A DNA stretch of 64,000 nt from RYN-230 sp963841695 (GCA_963841695.1 CAWJDQ010000004.1:620001-684000), one strand, 5' to 3'; numbered from the stretch's first letter, positions 32,973-41,619 are shown. Made by a program: numbers and translations. The notes: a model not told the origin generated them from the sequence alone.

Positions 32973-33751
32973 CTGTTTCCGCAACGAGCACCACTGGCGC
33001 AGGCGGACCGGTAGGTCCGCCTGCGCCAGCGGCGGTGCTGGCCGCGCTGGACACGGTGCGCGACCCGGAACTGGACGAGCCGGTGACCTCGCTCGGCTTC
33101 GTGTCCTCGTGCACGGTGTCCCCGGACGGGGACGCTCAGGTCCGGCTGCGGCTCCCGACGTACTTCTGCGCGCCCAACTTCGCCTTCCTGATGGTGGCCG
33201 ACGCCTATGACGCGGTGTCGGCCACGCCCGGGGTGCGCCAGGCCGAGATCGTGCTCGAGGATCACTTCGCCTCGGACGCGATCAACGGCGGGGTGGCCGC
33301 GCGGGCGGGCTTCGCCCAGTCCTTCGACGGCGAGGCGGTCGGCGAGCTGCATGAGCTGCGGGCTGATTTCCTCCGCAAGGCGGTCATGGCCGGCACCGAC
33401 CAGGTCTGCCGGCCGCTGCTCGCCGCCGGGGCCGATCCGGCCAGCCTGCCGGGGATGACCCTGGGCCAGGTGCCGCCCTCGGCGGCGCTGCAGCGGCTGC
33501 GCGAGCGCCGGGCTGAGCTCGGCCTGCCTGCCGGCGATGACGCGTGGCTGCTGATCGACCCCAAGACCGGGGAGCCGGTGCGCCCGGATGCGCTGCGGAT
33601 GCACCTGGGGCGCGCCCGGCTGACCCGGACCAGCATCGAGGCGAACGGCAGCATCTGCCGCGGCATGCTGCGGCACCGTTATGACGAGACGGCCGGGCTC
33701 GGCCAGCTACCCGAGGGCCAGCAACTACCCAGCGAGGAGGAGGACCAATGA
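32969..33751 (+). CDS. DUF59 (MIP18-like) iron-sulfur assembly protein with C-terminal extension
   Basis: 260 residues. The first 110 match the DUF59/MIP18 family: LDTVRDPELDEPVTSLGFV and a conserved Cys in LPTYFCAPNF. Relatives help build or insert Fe-S clusters or iron centres. The C-terminal 150 residues have no recognised domain; they hold QSFDGEAVGELHELRADFLRKA and end with an acidic tail. Coupled at both ends by ATGA overlaps with the amidohydrolase and dehydrogenase genes. Likely a maturation factor for the MimB ferredoxin domain or the diiron centre (inference). Confidence 0.82.
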   Translation: MTVSATSTTGAGGPVGPPAPAAVLAALDTVRDPELDEPVTSLGFVSSCTVSPDGDAQVRLRLPTYFCAPNFAFLMVADAYDAVSATPGVRQAEIVLEDHFASDAINGGVAARAGFAQSFDGEAVGELHELRADFLRKAVMAGTDQVCRPLLAAGADPASLPGMTLGQVPPSAALQRLRERRAELGLPAGDDAWLLIDPKTGEPVRPDALRMHLGRARLTRTSIEANGSICRGMLRHRYDETAGLGQLPEGQQLPSEEEDQ

Positions 33752-34776
33752 AGGCCGTCCGCTTGCATGCGTTCCACCAGCAGCCGGTGATCGACGAGGT
33801 TCCGGAGCCGACCATCGGCGGGCCGCTCGACGTCATCGTGAAGATCGGCGGGGCCGGCGTCTGCCGTACTGACCTGCACATCATTGAGGGCCAGTGGGAC
33901 GCGGCCATGGGCACGCCGCTGCCCTACATCCTGGGCCACGAGAACGCGGGCTGGGTGCACGAGGTCGGCTCGGCGGTCACCAACGTGTCGGTGGGCGACA
34001 CGGTGATCCTGCACCCCACCCCGACCTGTGGGCTGTGCCGGGCCTGCCGGGCCGGCGACGACATGCACTGCACCGGCGACAGCTCGTTTCCCGGCCTGTC
34101 CCGCGACGGCGGGATGGCTGAGTACCTGCTGACCTCGGCCCGGGCCTGCGTCAAGCTGGACCCGCAGACCCAGCCGCAGGACGTGGCCGCGCTCGCCGAC
34201 GCCGGGATCACCGCCTACCACGCGGTCCGCAAGGCCATCCCGCTGCTCTACCCGGGGACCACCTGCGTGGTAATCGGGGCGGGCGGCCTGGGCCACATCG
34301 GCATCCAGTGCCTGGCCGCGCTGACCGCCACCACCATCGTCGTGGTGGACCGCAACCCAGACGCGCTCAAGCTGGCCGAGCAGCTCGGCGCCCAGCACAC
34401 CGTGGTCGCCGACGGCGGCCAGGTGGACGCCGTGAAGGACCTGACCGGTGGGGTCGGCGCCCACGTGGTGCTGGACTTCGTGGCCGAGCAGGGCGCCGAG
34501 ATGGACGGCTGGAACATGACCGCCCCGGCCGGCTCGTACTTCGTCATCGGCTACGGCGGCACGCTGGAGATCCCCACGCTCGACATCATCTCGACCGAGC
34601 GCAACATCATCGGGAACATCGTCGGCACCTACAACGACCTGGCCGAGCTGATGTCCCTGGCCCAGGCGGGCAAGGTCACCCTGCACACCCGGACCTACCC
34701 GCTGACCAGCGCCGTGGAGGCGTTCGCGGATCTCGATGCGGGCCGGGTGCGCGGCCGCGCCATCCTCGTGCCCTGA
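33748..34776 (+). CDS. Zinc-dependent alcohol dehydrogenase (MDR family)
   Basis: 342 residues. Catalytic zinc ligands are Cys in GAGVCRTDLH and the His-Glu pair in GHENAG; the structural zinc site is four Cys in CGLCRACRAGDDMHC. The NAD fold is GAGGLGHIGIQ with an acidic residue in VVVDRNPDAL that favours NAD over NADP. Starts with ATG overlapping the previous stop. In propane-oxidising actinomycetes such enzymes oxidise the alcohol (2-propanol to acetone) made by the monooxygenase, and that is the most likely role here. Confidence 0.9.
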   Translation: MKAVRLHAFHQQPVIDEVPEPTIGGPLDVIVKIGGAGVCRTDLHIIEGQWDAAMGTPLPYILGHENAGWVHEVGSAVTNVSVGDTVILHPTPTCGLCRACRAGDDMHCTGDSSFPGLSRDGGMAEYLLTSARACVKLDPQTQPQDVAALADAGITAYHAVRKAIPLLYPGTTCVVIGAGGLGHIGIQCLAALTATTIVVVDRNPDALKLAEQLGAQHTVVADGGQVDAVKDLTGGVGAHVVLDFVAEQGAEMDGWNMTAPAGSYFVIGYGGTLEIPTLDIISTERNIIGNIVGTYNDLAELMSLAQAGKVTLHTRTYPLTSAVEAFADLDAGRVRGRAILVP

Positions 34777-34779
34777 GCG

Positions 34780-34817
34780 GCTGACCCCACTGACTGAGGC
34801 TGACCCCACTGACTGAG
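34780..34817 (+). repeat. Tandem 19-bp repeat before groEL
   Basis: GCTGACCCCACTGACTGAG occurs twice in direct tandem (34780-34798, 34799-34817) in the 49-bp gap between the dehydrogenase and groEL. The end of the second copy forms part of the ribosome site GAGGAG of groEL. Confidence 0.75.
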
Positions 34818-34825
34818 GAGATCTG

Positions 34826-36517
34826 ATGGCTAAGGAACTGCGTTTCGGCGCCGAAGCGCGCAGCCTGCTGCTGGCCGGTGTAGACAAGCTGGCCGAAGCC
34901 GTGAAGTCAACCCTGGGGCCCAAGGGGCGCAACGTCATCCTGGAGAAGATCACCGGAACCCCGGTGGTCACGAACGATGGCGTGACCATCGCCCGCGAGA
35001 TCCACCTGGCCAACCAGTTCGAGAACATGGGTGCCCAGCTGGTCAAGGAAGCGGCCATCAAGACCAACGACGTGGTCGGCGACGGCACCACGACCGCCAC
35101 GGTGCTGGCCCAGGCCATCATCACCGAGGGCATGCAGGCGATCGGGGGCGGCGCCAACCCGGTGCTGGTCAAGCGGGGCATCGACGTGGCGGTGGACCGG
35201 CTGGTCAGCCACTTGCAGGGGGTGGCGCACCCGGTGGCCACGGAGCAGGACTACCGCCGGGTGGCGGCGATCTCCGCGAACGACGACGAGATCGTGGGCG
35301 CGGTGATCGCGAAGGCGCTGCACACGGTGGGCGACGACGGCATCGTCACCGTCGAGGAGTCCAACGCGAACGGGATGGCCGTCGACTTCGTCGAGGGTTT
35401 CCAGTTCGACAACGGGTACCTGTCGCCGTACCTGGTCACCAACCCGGCCAGTCTCGAGGCCGTCCTCGATGACCCGTACCTGCTGCTGTGCAGCGAGAAG
35501 ATCACCAAGGTCCAGCAGCTCATGCCGCTGCTGGACAAGATCATGCGGGCTCCGCGGCCGCTGGTCATCCTGGCCGAGAACGTCGAGGGCACCGCGCTGT
35601 CCATGCTCGTGCACAACCACGTCAACGGCATGTTCCAGTGCGTGGCCGTCCGCGCGCCCGGCTTCGGTGACCGGCGGCTGCGCAAGCTGGAGGACATCGC
35701 CGCGGTCACCGGCGGCGAGGTCTGCAGCAAGACCTCGGGCTTCTCGCTGGAGACGATGACCCTGGAGCAGCTGGGCCGGGCCCGCCAGGTCCGGGTCACC
35801 GCCGACAACACCGCGATCATCGGCGGCGACGGCTCGTCCGAGGACGTCGAGTTCCGGCTCGGCCAGCTGCGCGCCGAGCTGGAGCGGGCCAGGTTCGGGA
35901 TCGACGAGGACGTGCTGAGCGAGCGGATCGGCGCGCTGTCCGGCAAGGTCGCGGTGATCCGGGTGGGCGCGCCCACCCCGGCCGAGCTCAAGGAACTCCA
36001 GCACCGGGTCGAGGACGCGCTGGCCGCGACCCGGGCGGCGATGGCGGAGGGCATCGTGGCCGGGGGCGGGGCCGCGCTGCTGCACGCGGCGGCCGCGCTG
36101 GATGACCTCCAGGTCAAGGACGACTACGCGACCGGCGTGGAGATCGTGCGCCGGGTCCTCACCGCCCCGGCGTACCTCATCGCGGCCAACGCGGGCTACT
36201 CCGGCGAGGAAGTCGTGGCCCAGCTGTCCCGGCTCGGCCCGGACGAGGGCTTTGACGCACTCCAGGGCCGGTATGGCAACATGATCGATATGGGCATCAT
36301 CGATCCGCTCCGCGTCGCGCGGTCTGCGCTGCAGAACGGCGCGTCGGTGGCGGGCCTGCTCCTCACCACCAACACGCTGGTGGCCGAGGAGCAGACGCCG
36401 TGGGGCGGCAGCGCCGCGCTGATGACCCAGTTCGGGCCGCTGGATGAGGGCCTGAACCAGCCGTCCCCCGATTCCAGCACGCCGCAGTCACTCGGCCTCG
36501 GCCCGTCGGTCGGCTAG
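34826..36517 (+). CDS. mimG: GroEL-like chaperonin dedicated to the monooxygenase
   Basis: 563-residue 60-kDa chaperonin with ATP site LGPKGRNVILE, NDGVTIA, GDGTTTATVLAQAI and VAGGGAALLHA near the C-terminus. It is intact in the apical and intermediate regions but ends SLGLGPSVG rather than in a Gly-Gly-Met tail, and no groES is adjacent. A GroEL-like gene (mimG) is required for functional mycobacterial Mim monooxygenase in other hosts, so this copy is probably client-specific for MimA/MimC. GAGGAG precedes ATG 34826. Forms the end of the mim operon, possibly with the NRAMP gene that follows after 12 bp. Confidence 0.92.
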   Translation: MAKELRFGAEARSLLLAGVDKLAEAVKSTLGPKGRNVILEKITGTPVVTNDGVTIAREIHLANQFENMGAQLVKEAAIKTNDVVGDGTTTATVLAQAIITEGMQAIGGGANPVLVKRGIDVAVDRLVSHLQGVAHPVATEQDYRRVAAISANDDEIVGAVIAKALHTVGDDGIVTVEESNANGMAVDFVEGFQFDNGYLSPYLVTNPASLEAVLDDPYLLLCSEKITKVQQLMPLLDKIMRAPRPLVILAENVEGTALSMLVHNHVNGMFQCVAVRAPGFGDRRLRKLEDIAAVTGGEVCSKTSGFSLETMTLEQLGRARQVRVTADNTAIIGGDGSSEDVEFRLGQLRAELERARFGIDEDVLSERIGALSGKVAVIRVGAPTPAELKELQHRVEDALAATRAAMAEGIVAGGGAALLHAAAALDDLQVKDDYATGVEIVRRVLTAPAYLIAANAGYSGEEVVAQLSRLGPDEGFDALQGRYGNMIDMGIIDPLRVARSALQNGASVAGLLLTTNTLVAEEQTPWGGSAALMTQFGPLDEGLNQPSPDSSTPQSLGLGPSVG

Positions 36518-36529
36518 GGCAGCTGGTCT

Positions 36530-37897
36530 ATGGCGGCAGATCCCGCACTGCGGCCGCCCCCGCCTCCGGATCCGCCCGCTGGTTCTTCTCCGGGCCCACC
36601 CCCGGGCCCGCCCGCCGCACTGTCGCGGGCGGGCCCGGGGCCTGCTCCGCCGGAGCAGCTGAGCCCGCTGCGCCTGATCCGCTCGCGCGGGCGGCTGCGC
36701 GGGGTGCTGGCGCTGCTCGGGCCGGCCTTCGTGGCCTCGGTGGCCTACATCGACCCGGGCAACTTCGCGACCAACTTTGCCGCCGGGGCCAGATTCGGCT
36801 ACGCGCTGGCCTGGGTCATCGTGATTGCCAACCTGATGGCCATGCTGGTCCAGTACCTGTCCGCGAAGGTCGGCGTGGCCACCGGGCGCGACCTGCCCGA
36901 GCTGTGCCGCGCCTACCTGTCCCGGCCGGTGACCGGCGGCCTGTGGGTCCAGGCCGAGCTCATCGCGATGGCTACCGACCTGGCCGAGTTCGTCGGCGCC
37001 GCGCTGGGCCTGAACCTGCTCTTCCACGTGCCGCTGCGCGCCGCGGGCCCGCTGACGGCGCTGGTCGCCTTCGCGATCCTGGCCCTCGACCAGCGCGGCT
37101 ACCGCCGGTTCGAGCTGGCCGTGTGCGGGCTGCTCGGCATCATCTTCCTGGGCTTCGCCTACGATCTCGCGGCGATACGGCTGGACCCGTCCGCGCTGGC
37201 CAGGGGCCTGGTACCCGGCTTCGCCGGGCCGGGTGGCCCGCTGCTGGTGGCAGGCATCGTCGGGGCCACCGTCATGCCGCACGTGGTCTACCTGCACTCC
37301 GCCCTGACCAAGTCCAGGGTGGCCTGTGCCGACGACGCGGAGCGCCGCGAGCTGCTCCGCTTCCAGCGGCTCGACGTGATCATCGCGCTGGGCGCGGCCG
37401 GGCTGGTCAACCTGGCCATGCTGGTGGTGGCGGCCGCGATGGCCAGCCAGGCCGGCGGCCTCCAGCTGGGCTCGCTCCCGGCCGCGCACGCCGGGCTGGC
37501 CCGGCTGGTCGGCGGGGGCGCCGCGCTGGCGTTCGCGGCGGCGCTGCTCGCCTCGGGCCTGTCGTCCTCCAGCGTGGGCACCTACGCGGGCCAGGTGGTC
37601 ATGCAGGGTTTCATCAACCGCCGCATCCCGCTGTTCCTGCGCCGCGGGCTCACCATGCTGCCCGCCCTGCTGGTCCTCGAACTCGGCCTGCCGACCACCG
37701 GCAGCCTGGTGATCTCGCAGGTGGTGCTGTCCTTCGGCATCCCGTTCGCGCTGGTGCCGCTGGTCGTGCTGACGCGGCGCCGGGACGTGATGGGCCCGCT
37801 GGTGAACCGCAGGCTCACCACCGCGTCGGCCGGCCTGGTCACCATGATGATCATCGTGCTGAACGTGTACCTGCTCTACGCCACGTTCACCGGCTGA
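36530..37897 (+). CDS. mntH: NRAMP-family divalent metal transporter
   Basis: 455-residue Mn2+/Fe2+ proton symporter type. A Pro-rich cytoplasmic leader (about 45 residues) precedes 11 predicted helices. Metal-binding motif DPGN lies in helix 1 (VAYIDPGNFATN) and MPH in helix 6 (GATVMPHVVYLHSAL); the Met is a metal ligand selective for Mn/Fe. Begins 12 bp after groEL in the same direction with only a weak ribosome site, so it may be cotranscribed and could supply iron for the diiron enzyme (inference). A hairpin follows at 37912-37927. Confidence 0.9.
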   Translation: MAADPALRPPPPPDPPAGSSPGPPPGPPAALSRAGPGPAPPEQLSPLRLIRSRGRLRGVLALLGPAFVASVAYIDPGNFATNFAAGARFGYALAWVIVIANLMAMLVQYLSAKVGVATGRDLPELCRAYLSRPVTGGLWVQAELIAMATDLAEFVGAALGLNLLFHVPLRAAGPLTALVAFAILALDQRGYRRFELAVCGLLGIIFLGFAYDLAAIRLDPSALARGLVPGFAGPGGPLLVAGIVGATVMPHVVYLHSALTKSRVACADDAERRELLRFQRLDVIIALGAAGLVNLAMLVVAAAMASQAGGLQLGSLPAAHAGLARLVGGGAALAFAAALLASGLSSSSVGTYAGQVVMQGFINRRIPLFLRRGLTMLPALLVLELGLPTTGSLVISQVVLSFGIPFALVPLVVLTRRRDVMGPLVNRRLTTASAGLVTMMIIVLNVYLLYATFTG

Positions 37898-37911
37898 CGG
37901 ACCCCGGGTGA

Positions 37912-37927
37912 CCGGCCCGGCGGCCGG
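37912..37927 (+). terminator. Candidate terminator after NRAMP gene
   Basis: CCGGCC / GGCCGG stem with loop CGGC, 15 bp after the stop; it abuts the -10 box of the next gene. Confidence 0.45.
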
Positions 37928-37928
37928 G

Positions 37929-37934
37929 TACCCT
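37929..37934 (+). promoter_or_regulatory. Leaderless -10 box (TACCCT)
   Basis: TACCCT ends exactly 7 nt before ATG 37942 and no ribosome site intervenes. Confidence 0.55.
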
Positions 37935-37941
37935 GCTGCGC

Positions 37942-38400
37942 ATGACGACCGCACCGGATGAGCTGGACCAGAAGATGATGGCGGCCGCCCTCGCGCAGGC
38001 GCAGGCCAGCCTGGCGGCCGGGGGCGTCCCGGTCGGCGCGGTACTGGCCGTCGGCCCCGATATCGTGGCCGAGGGTCACAACGAGCGGGTGCAACTGGGC
38101 GATCCGGTCGCGCACGGTGAGATCGCCTGCCTGCGTAACGCGGGCCGCCAATCCTCCTACCGGGACATGACGCTGTACACGACCCTTTCTCCGTGCCCGA
38201 TGTGCACCGGTGCCATCCTGCTGTTCCAGATCCCCCGCGTGGTCGTGGGGGAGGCCGACACCTTCGCCGGTGACCTGGGCTTCCTCGCTGACCAGGGGGT
38301 GTCGGTGACGCTGCTCAACGACGAGCGCTGCATGGCCGTTATGCGGGAATTCCAGGAGCGCTACCCGGCCGTTTGGAGCGAGGATATCGGCGGCCGGTAG
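37942..38400 (+). CDS. Cytidine/cytosine deaminase-family zinc hydrolase
   Basis: 152 residues. Zinc site: HGE (AHGEIACLRN) and PCPMC (LSPCPMCTGAI), with Glu as proton shuttle. Overall it resembles the yeast cytosine deaminase/guanine deaminase branch rather than tRNA adenosine deaminase (C-terminal NDERCMAVMREFQERYPAVWSEDIG). Likely deaminates a free base or nucleoside in the cytoplasm. Probably transcribed alone from a leaderless promoter. Confidence 0.88.
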   Translation: MTTAPDELDQKMMAAALAQAQASLAAGGVPVGAVLAVGPDIVAEGHNERVQLGDPVAHGEIACLRNAGRQSSYRDMTLYTTLSPCPMCTGAILLFQIPRVVVGEADTFAGDLGFLADQGVSVTLLNDERCMAVMREFQERYPAVWSEDIGGR

Positions 38401-38533
38401 GCCGCCCCGCGCGCCCGGCGCCGTCCATCCGGGCTGGTCACTTTCGCCATTTCGGGGAGAATTCAGACACAGATTGCCGATCCCCTGCGGATCGGGGCAC
38501 TTGGTGCCGATACTCGGCTTCGTGATCGGCGAG

Positions 38534-39094
38534 ATGTTCGAGCGCCTGCTCGCGGCCGCGCAAGGCGGCACCGACGAGGCCGACCGGGCCTTCTCGGTGC
38601 TGTGGCGCGACGCGAATCCCGCGCTGCTCCGCTACCTGCGGGGGATCGCGCCGGACGCCGCCGACGACATCGCCGCTGACACCTGGGTGCAGGTGATCCG
38701 GGGGCTGGCCGCCTTCCGCGGCGACGAGGCGGCCTGGCGGGCCTGGCTGTTCACGACCGCCCGCCGCCGGGCCATCGACGAGGGCCGCCGCCGGTCTCGC
38801 CGCCCGGTCGTCTCCGTGCCCGAGTTGCCGGACGGAGCCGTGGGCGGCGCGGACCCGGCCGACCTGGTGCTGGACAAGCTGAGCACCGAGGCGGCCATCG
38901 CCATCATCTCCTCGCTGCCCCGGTTCCAGGCGGAGGTGATCCTGCTCCGGGTGATCGCCGGGCTGGACAACCAGGCCGTGGCGCGGCTGGTGGGCCGCAG
39001 CCCGGGGGCGGTCCGGGTCGCCGCGCACCGGGGTTTACGGCGGCTGGCCGGCGTTCTCCGGGAGGCCGGCCTGACGCACGGGCACGGGGCGTGA
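38534..39094 (+). CDS. ECF-type RNA polymerase sigma factor
   Basis: 186 residues from ATG 38534 (TTG 38474 and GTG 38522 are upstream options). Region 2 (about 20-85; DRAFSVLWRDANPALLRYLRGI, DDIAADTWVQVIRGLAAFRGDEAAWRAWLFTTARRRAIDEGRRR) and region 4 (about 120-175; IISSLPRFQAEVILLRVIAGLDNQAVARLVGRSPGAVRVAAHRGLRRL) are complete. The gene 61 bp downstream encodes a single-helix membrane protein that could be its anti-sigma factor. The regulon is unknown. Confidence 0.88.
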   Translation: MFERLLAAAQGGTDEADRAFSVLWRDANPALLRYLRGIAPDAADDIAADTWVQVIRGLAAFRGDEAAWRAWLFTTARRRAIDEGRRRSRRPVVSVPELPDGAVGGADPADLVLDKLSTEAAIAIISSLPRFQAEVILLRVIAGLDNQAVARLVGRSPGAVRVAAHRGLRRLAGVLREAGLTHGHGA

Positions 39095-39155
39095 CAGGCC
39101 TGCGTGACCGGCCCGGTGTAACAGACCGGGCTGCCCCGTCGTTTCGAAGGACAGC

Positions 39156-39995
39156 ATGACGAAACGCGAGCGGAGGAGCCGGCCGGGCCACCCCAGCGGG
39201 AGGTGGTCCCTTGACGCGCTACTGGACGGCAGTCGGCCGCCCGGCCGTGACCCCCTGGCCGCCCAGGACTACCTGGCGGGCCATGATCGGGTGCCGGACG
39301 ATGACCTCGCCCGATGGCGGCCGGTCGCCCAGGTGCTCACCGCGCTGACCTCGGCCCCGGAATCCAGCGAGCTGGCCGGCGAGGCCCGGGCGCTCGCTGA
39401 GTTCCGGGCCCGCCCCGACCCGGCGGAGCCCGCGTCCACTCACTACCGTCCGGACCCGGCCGGGCTGACCTGGCTGCGCCGCGGCAGGCCGGCCGTGGCC
39501 GCGGCCACCGCCGGCCTCACCCTCGTGGCCGGGCTGCTGGCGGTGGCGTACGCGGGAGACCTGCCGGCCGCGGCCCAGCAGCTGGCGCACGACGCCATCG
39601 ACGCGCCCGCGGCTGGCCCGCGCGCCGCCCGCGGCCCGGACCCGGTCACCTCGCCGCACCCGGCCGGCCAGCGGCACGGCCAGGCACGTGCCCCGGCTGG
39701 CCAGCGAACTATCCCGGGCGGCCAGCAGCACGACCACCGGGAGCAGCACGGTGCCCGGTCCGGCTCCCGGCACCAGAACCATCGCCAGCGCCCCGGTTCG
39801 GTGCCTGCCCGGGCGGGTGGCGGCTGGCCGTCCACTGGCTCGCCGTCCAGTGGCTCGCCGCGGGCCACGCCCCATGGCGGCCCGGCCCAGTCCCCGAGCC
39901 CGGATGTTTCCGCCACGCCCGGCCCCACCCAGCAGCCGTCGCCGTCGGCGAGCACCGCGCCCGCCACGAAGGGCTCCCCGAGCCCTCCCCCCTGA
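39156..39995 (+). CDS. Single-pass membrane protein with Pro/Ser-rich tail, candidate anti-sigma partner
   Basis: 279 residues. Cytoplasmic N-terminal domain of about 110 residues (SLDALLDGSRPPGRDPLAAQDYLAG, ARALAEFRA), one membrane helix (about 111-135; AVAAATAGLTLVAGLLAVAYAG) and a long disordered extracellular tail rich in Pro, Ser, Gln and His. GAAGGA precedes ATG 39156. It follows an ECF sigma gene by 61 bp, the usual place for an anti-sigma factor, but there is no zinc HxxxCxxC motif, so it would be a non-ZAS type. Codon use is slightly relaxed in the tail. Confidence 0.7.
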   Translation: MTKRERRSRPGHPSGRWSLDALLDGSRPPGRDPLAAQDYLAGHDRVPDDDLARWRPVAQVLTALTSAPESSELAGEARALAEFRARPDPAEPASTHYRPDPAGLTWLRRGRPAVAAATAGLTLVAGLLAVAYAGDLPAAAQQLAHDAIDAPAAGPRAARGPDPVTSPHPAGQRHGQARAPAGQRTIPGGQQHDHREQHGARSGSRHQNHRQRPGSVPARAGGGWPSTGSPSSGSPRATPHGGPAQSPSPDVSATPGPTQQPSPSASTAPATKGSPSPPP

Positions 39996-40089
39996 CCACC
40001 CGCCGCCTCCTGTCGCCGCGGCGGGTGCCAGGCGGCGGGCCGGGTCCCAACCCCCCCGGGGACTCGGTCCGCCGCCACCCTCGGCCGGG

Positions 40090-41058
40090 TCAGCGCCGGA
40101 AATCGACGGCGGTGGTGTTCGCCCCGCTGATCACGACCGCGACCGTCTCGTCCGGCCCGGGCGCGTACCGTCCGGACAGCAGCGCGGCCAGCGCGGCGCA
40201 GCCGCCCGGCTCGCCGACCAGGCGGAGCCGGTCCCACAGCAGTTCCTGGGCCCTGAGGATGTCCTCGTCGCTGACCAGCACCGCCTGCCGGACGTGCTCG
40301 CGGATCACCGTGAACGTGTGCTCGCCGATCCGGCGCGGGGCCAGCGAGTCAATGGCCACGCTGCCCACGTCCGCGTCCACGGGCCGGCCCGCGCGCAGGG
40401 CCCGGGTCAGCGTGGGCGCCCCCTCCGGTTCCACCCCGACCACGCGCGCCTGGCCCGCGTAGGCCGCGGCGATCCCGGCCAGCAGCCCGCCGCCACCCAC
40501 GCTGGCCAGCACGGTGCCGGCCGCGGGCACCTGGTGCCGCAGCTCGGCGCCCAGCGAGCCGGCCCCCAGGATCGTCTCGATCTGGTCGAACGCCGGTACC
40601 GGGAGCGCGCCGGACGCCGCCACCCATTCCTCGCTGGCGGCCAGGGCGTCGGCGTAGCTGGCCCCCCCGACTACCAGGTCCGCGCCGTACCCGCGGATCC
40701 GCTCGATCTTGGCCGGGGATGAGACCTCCGGGACGAACACCCGGGCGGTCACGCCCAGCGCCTGGGCCGCATACGCCACCGCCGCGCCGTGATTGCCGCC
40801 CGACGCGGCCACTACCCCGGCGGCGGGCAGCGGACGGAGCAGCAGGTTGGCGAACGCGCCCCGGGCCTTGAACGACCCGGAGTGCTGCAGTTGCTCCAGC
40901 TTCAGCACGAGCGGGCCGGGCGCCAGCCCGAACACGGCCCGGTCCAGGAAGGCCACCGGAGTGCACAGCACGTAGGGCCGGATCAGCGTGGCCACGGACG
41001 CGACCGCGTGGGAGGTGATGTCGCGGGCCATGGCGGCCGGGATACCGGTGTCGCTCAC
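40090..41058 (-). CDS. PLP-dependent threonine/serine dehydratase-like enzyme
   Basis: 322-residue fold-type II PLP enzyme. The PLP lysine is in QHSGSFKARGAF, the phosphate-binding loop is VGGGGLLAGIAAA, and the ASGGNHGAAVAY loop binds substrate carboxylate. Lacks the C-terminal ACT domain, so it is catabolic or serine-racemase-like rather than feedback-controlled IlvA. GTG 41058 is preferred because GGAAGGAG lies five bases upstream; ATG 41079 and 41103 are less likely. It stands alone, divergent from the PH-domain genes. Confidence 0.87.
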   Translation of the reverse strand: MSDTGIPAAMARDITSHAVASVATLIRPYVLCTPVAFLDRAVFGLAPGPLVLKLEQLQHSGSFKARGAFANLLLRPLPAAGVVAASGGNHGAAVAYAAQALGVTARVFVPEVSSPAKIERIRGYGADLVVGGASYADALAASEEWVAASGALPVPAFDQIETILGAGSLGAELRHQVPAAGTVLASVGGGGLLAGIAAAYAGQARVVGVEPEGAPTLTRALRAGRPVDADVGSVAIDSLAPRRIGEHTFTVIREHVRQAVLVSDEDILRAQELLWDRLRLVGEPGGCAALAALLSGRYAPGPDETVAVVISGANTTAVDFRR

Positions 41059-41126
41059 GGTGCTCCTTCCCGCCCTCATGCTATGCGTCCGGCCCGGGCG
41101 CACTTGGTCGGCGGCAGTACGGGTTG

Positions 41127-41132
41127 TACCGT
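41127..41132 (+). promoter_or_regulatory. Leaderless -10 box (TACCGT)
   Basis: TACCGT ends exactly 7 nt before ATG 41140; no ribosome site. Confidence 0.5.
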
Positions 41133-41139
41133 TTGGCGC

Positions 41140-41619
41140 ATGCCTGGCTCTGCGGCCCCCGCGCCGAAGTCCCCGTCTCCCCGGCTGTGGCGGATGCGCC
41201 GGGTGCAGGTGACCGGGACGGCGGCCGTGGCCGCCCTGGCCGCGGGCACCGCCGCCGCATTAGCAGCGGGCGCCCCGGCCGCCGCCATCGCGGTGGCCGT
41301 GGTCCTGGTGGCCGCGGCGGCCGCCTTCTGGTTCGTCCGTAACCGGGTCCGGGCCTGGACCTACACCGAGCGCGAGGATGACCTCATCGTGGCGCGGGGC
41401 GTGCTCGTCCGCCGCCTGTCCGTGGTGCCCTACGGGCGGATGCAGTTCGTGGACGTGACGGCCGGGCCAGTCGAACGCGCGTTCCGGCTGGCCACCGTGA
41501 AGCTGCACACCGCGGCGGCGGCCAGCGACGCCCGGATTCCGGGGCTGGAGCGGGAGGAAGCCGCCCGGCTGCGCGACCGCCTGGCTGCCCTGGGTGAGGC
41601 GAAGGCCGCAGGCCTGTGA
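41140..41619 (+). CDS. PH-domain (bPH2, YdbS-like) membrane protein
   Basis: 159 residues: two adjacent membrane helices (about 25-70) and a bacterial PH-like domain (about 70-150; YTEREDDLIVARGVLVRRLSVVPYGRMQFVDVTAGPVERAF). Pairs with the larger PH protein that follows (stop/start overlap). Such YdbS/YdbT pairs affect membrane stress or antimicrobial tolerance in Bacillus; the role here is unproven. Probably leaderless. Confidence 0.83.
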   Translation: MPGSAAPAPKSPSPRLWRMRRVQVTGTAAVAALAAGTAAALAAGAPAAAIAVAVVLVAAAAAFWFVRNRVRAWTYTEREDDLIVARGVLVRRLSVVPYGRMQFVDVTAGPVERAFRLATVKLHTAAAASDARIPGLEREEAARLRDRLAALGEAKAAGL

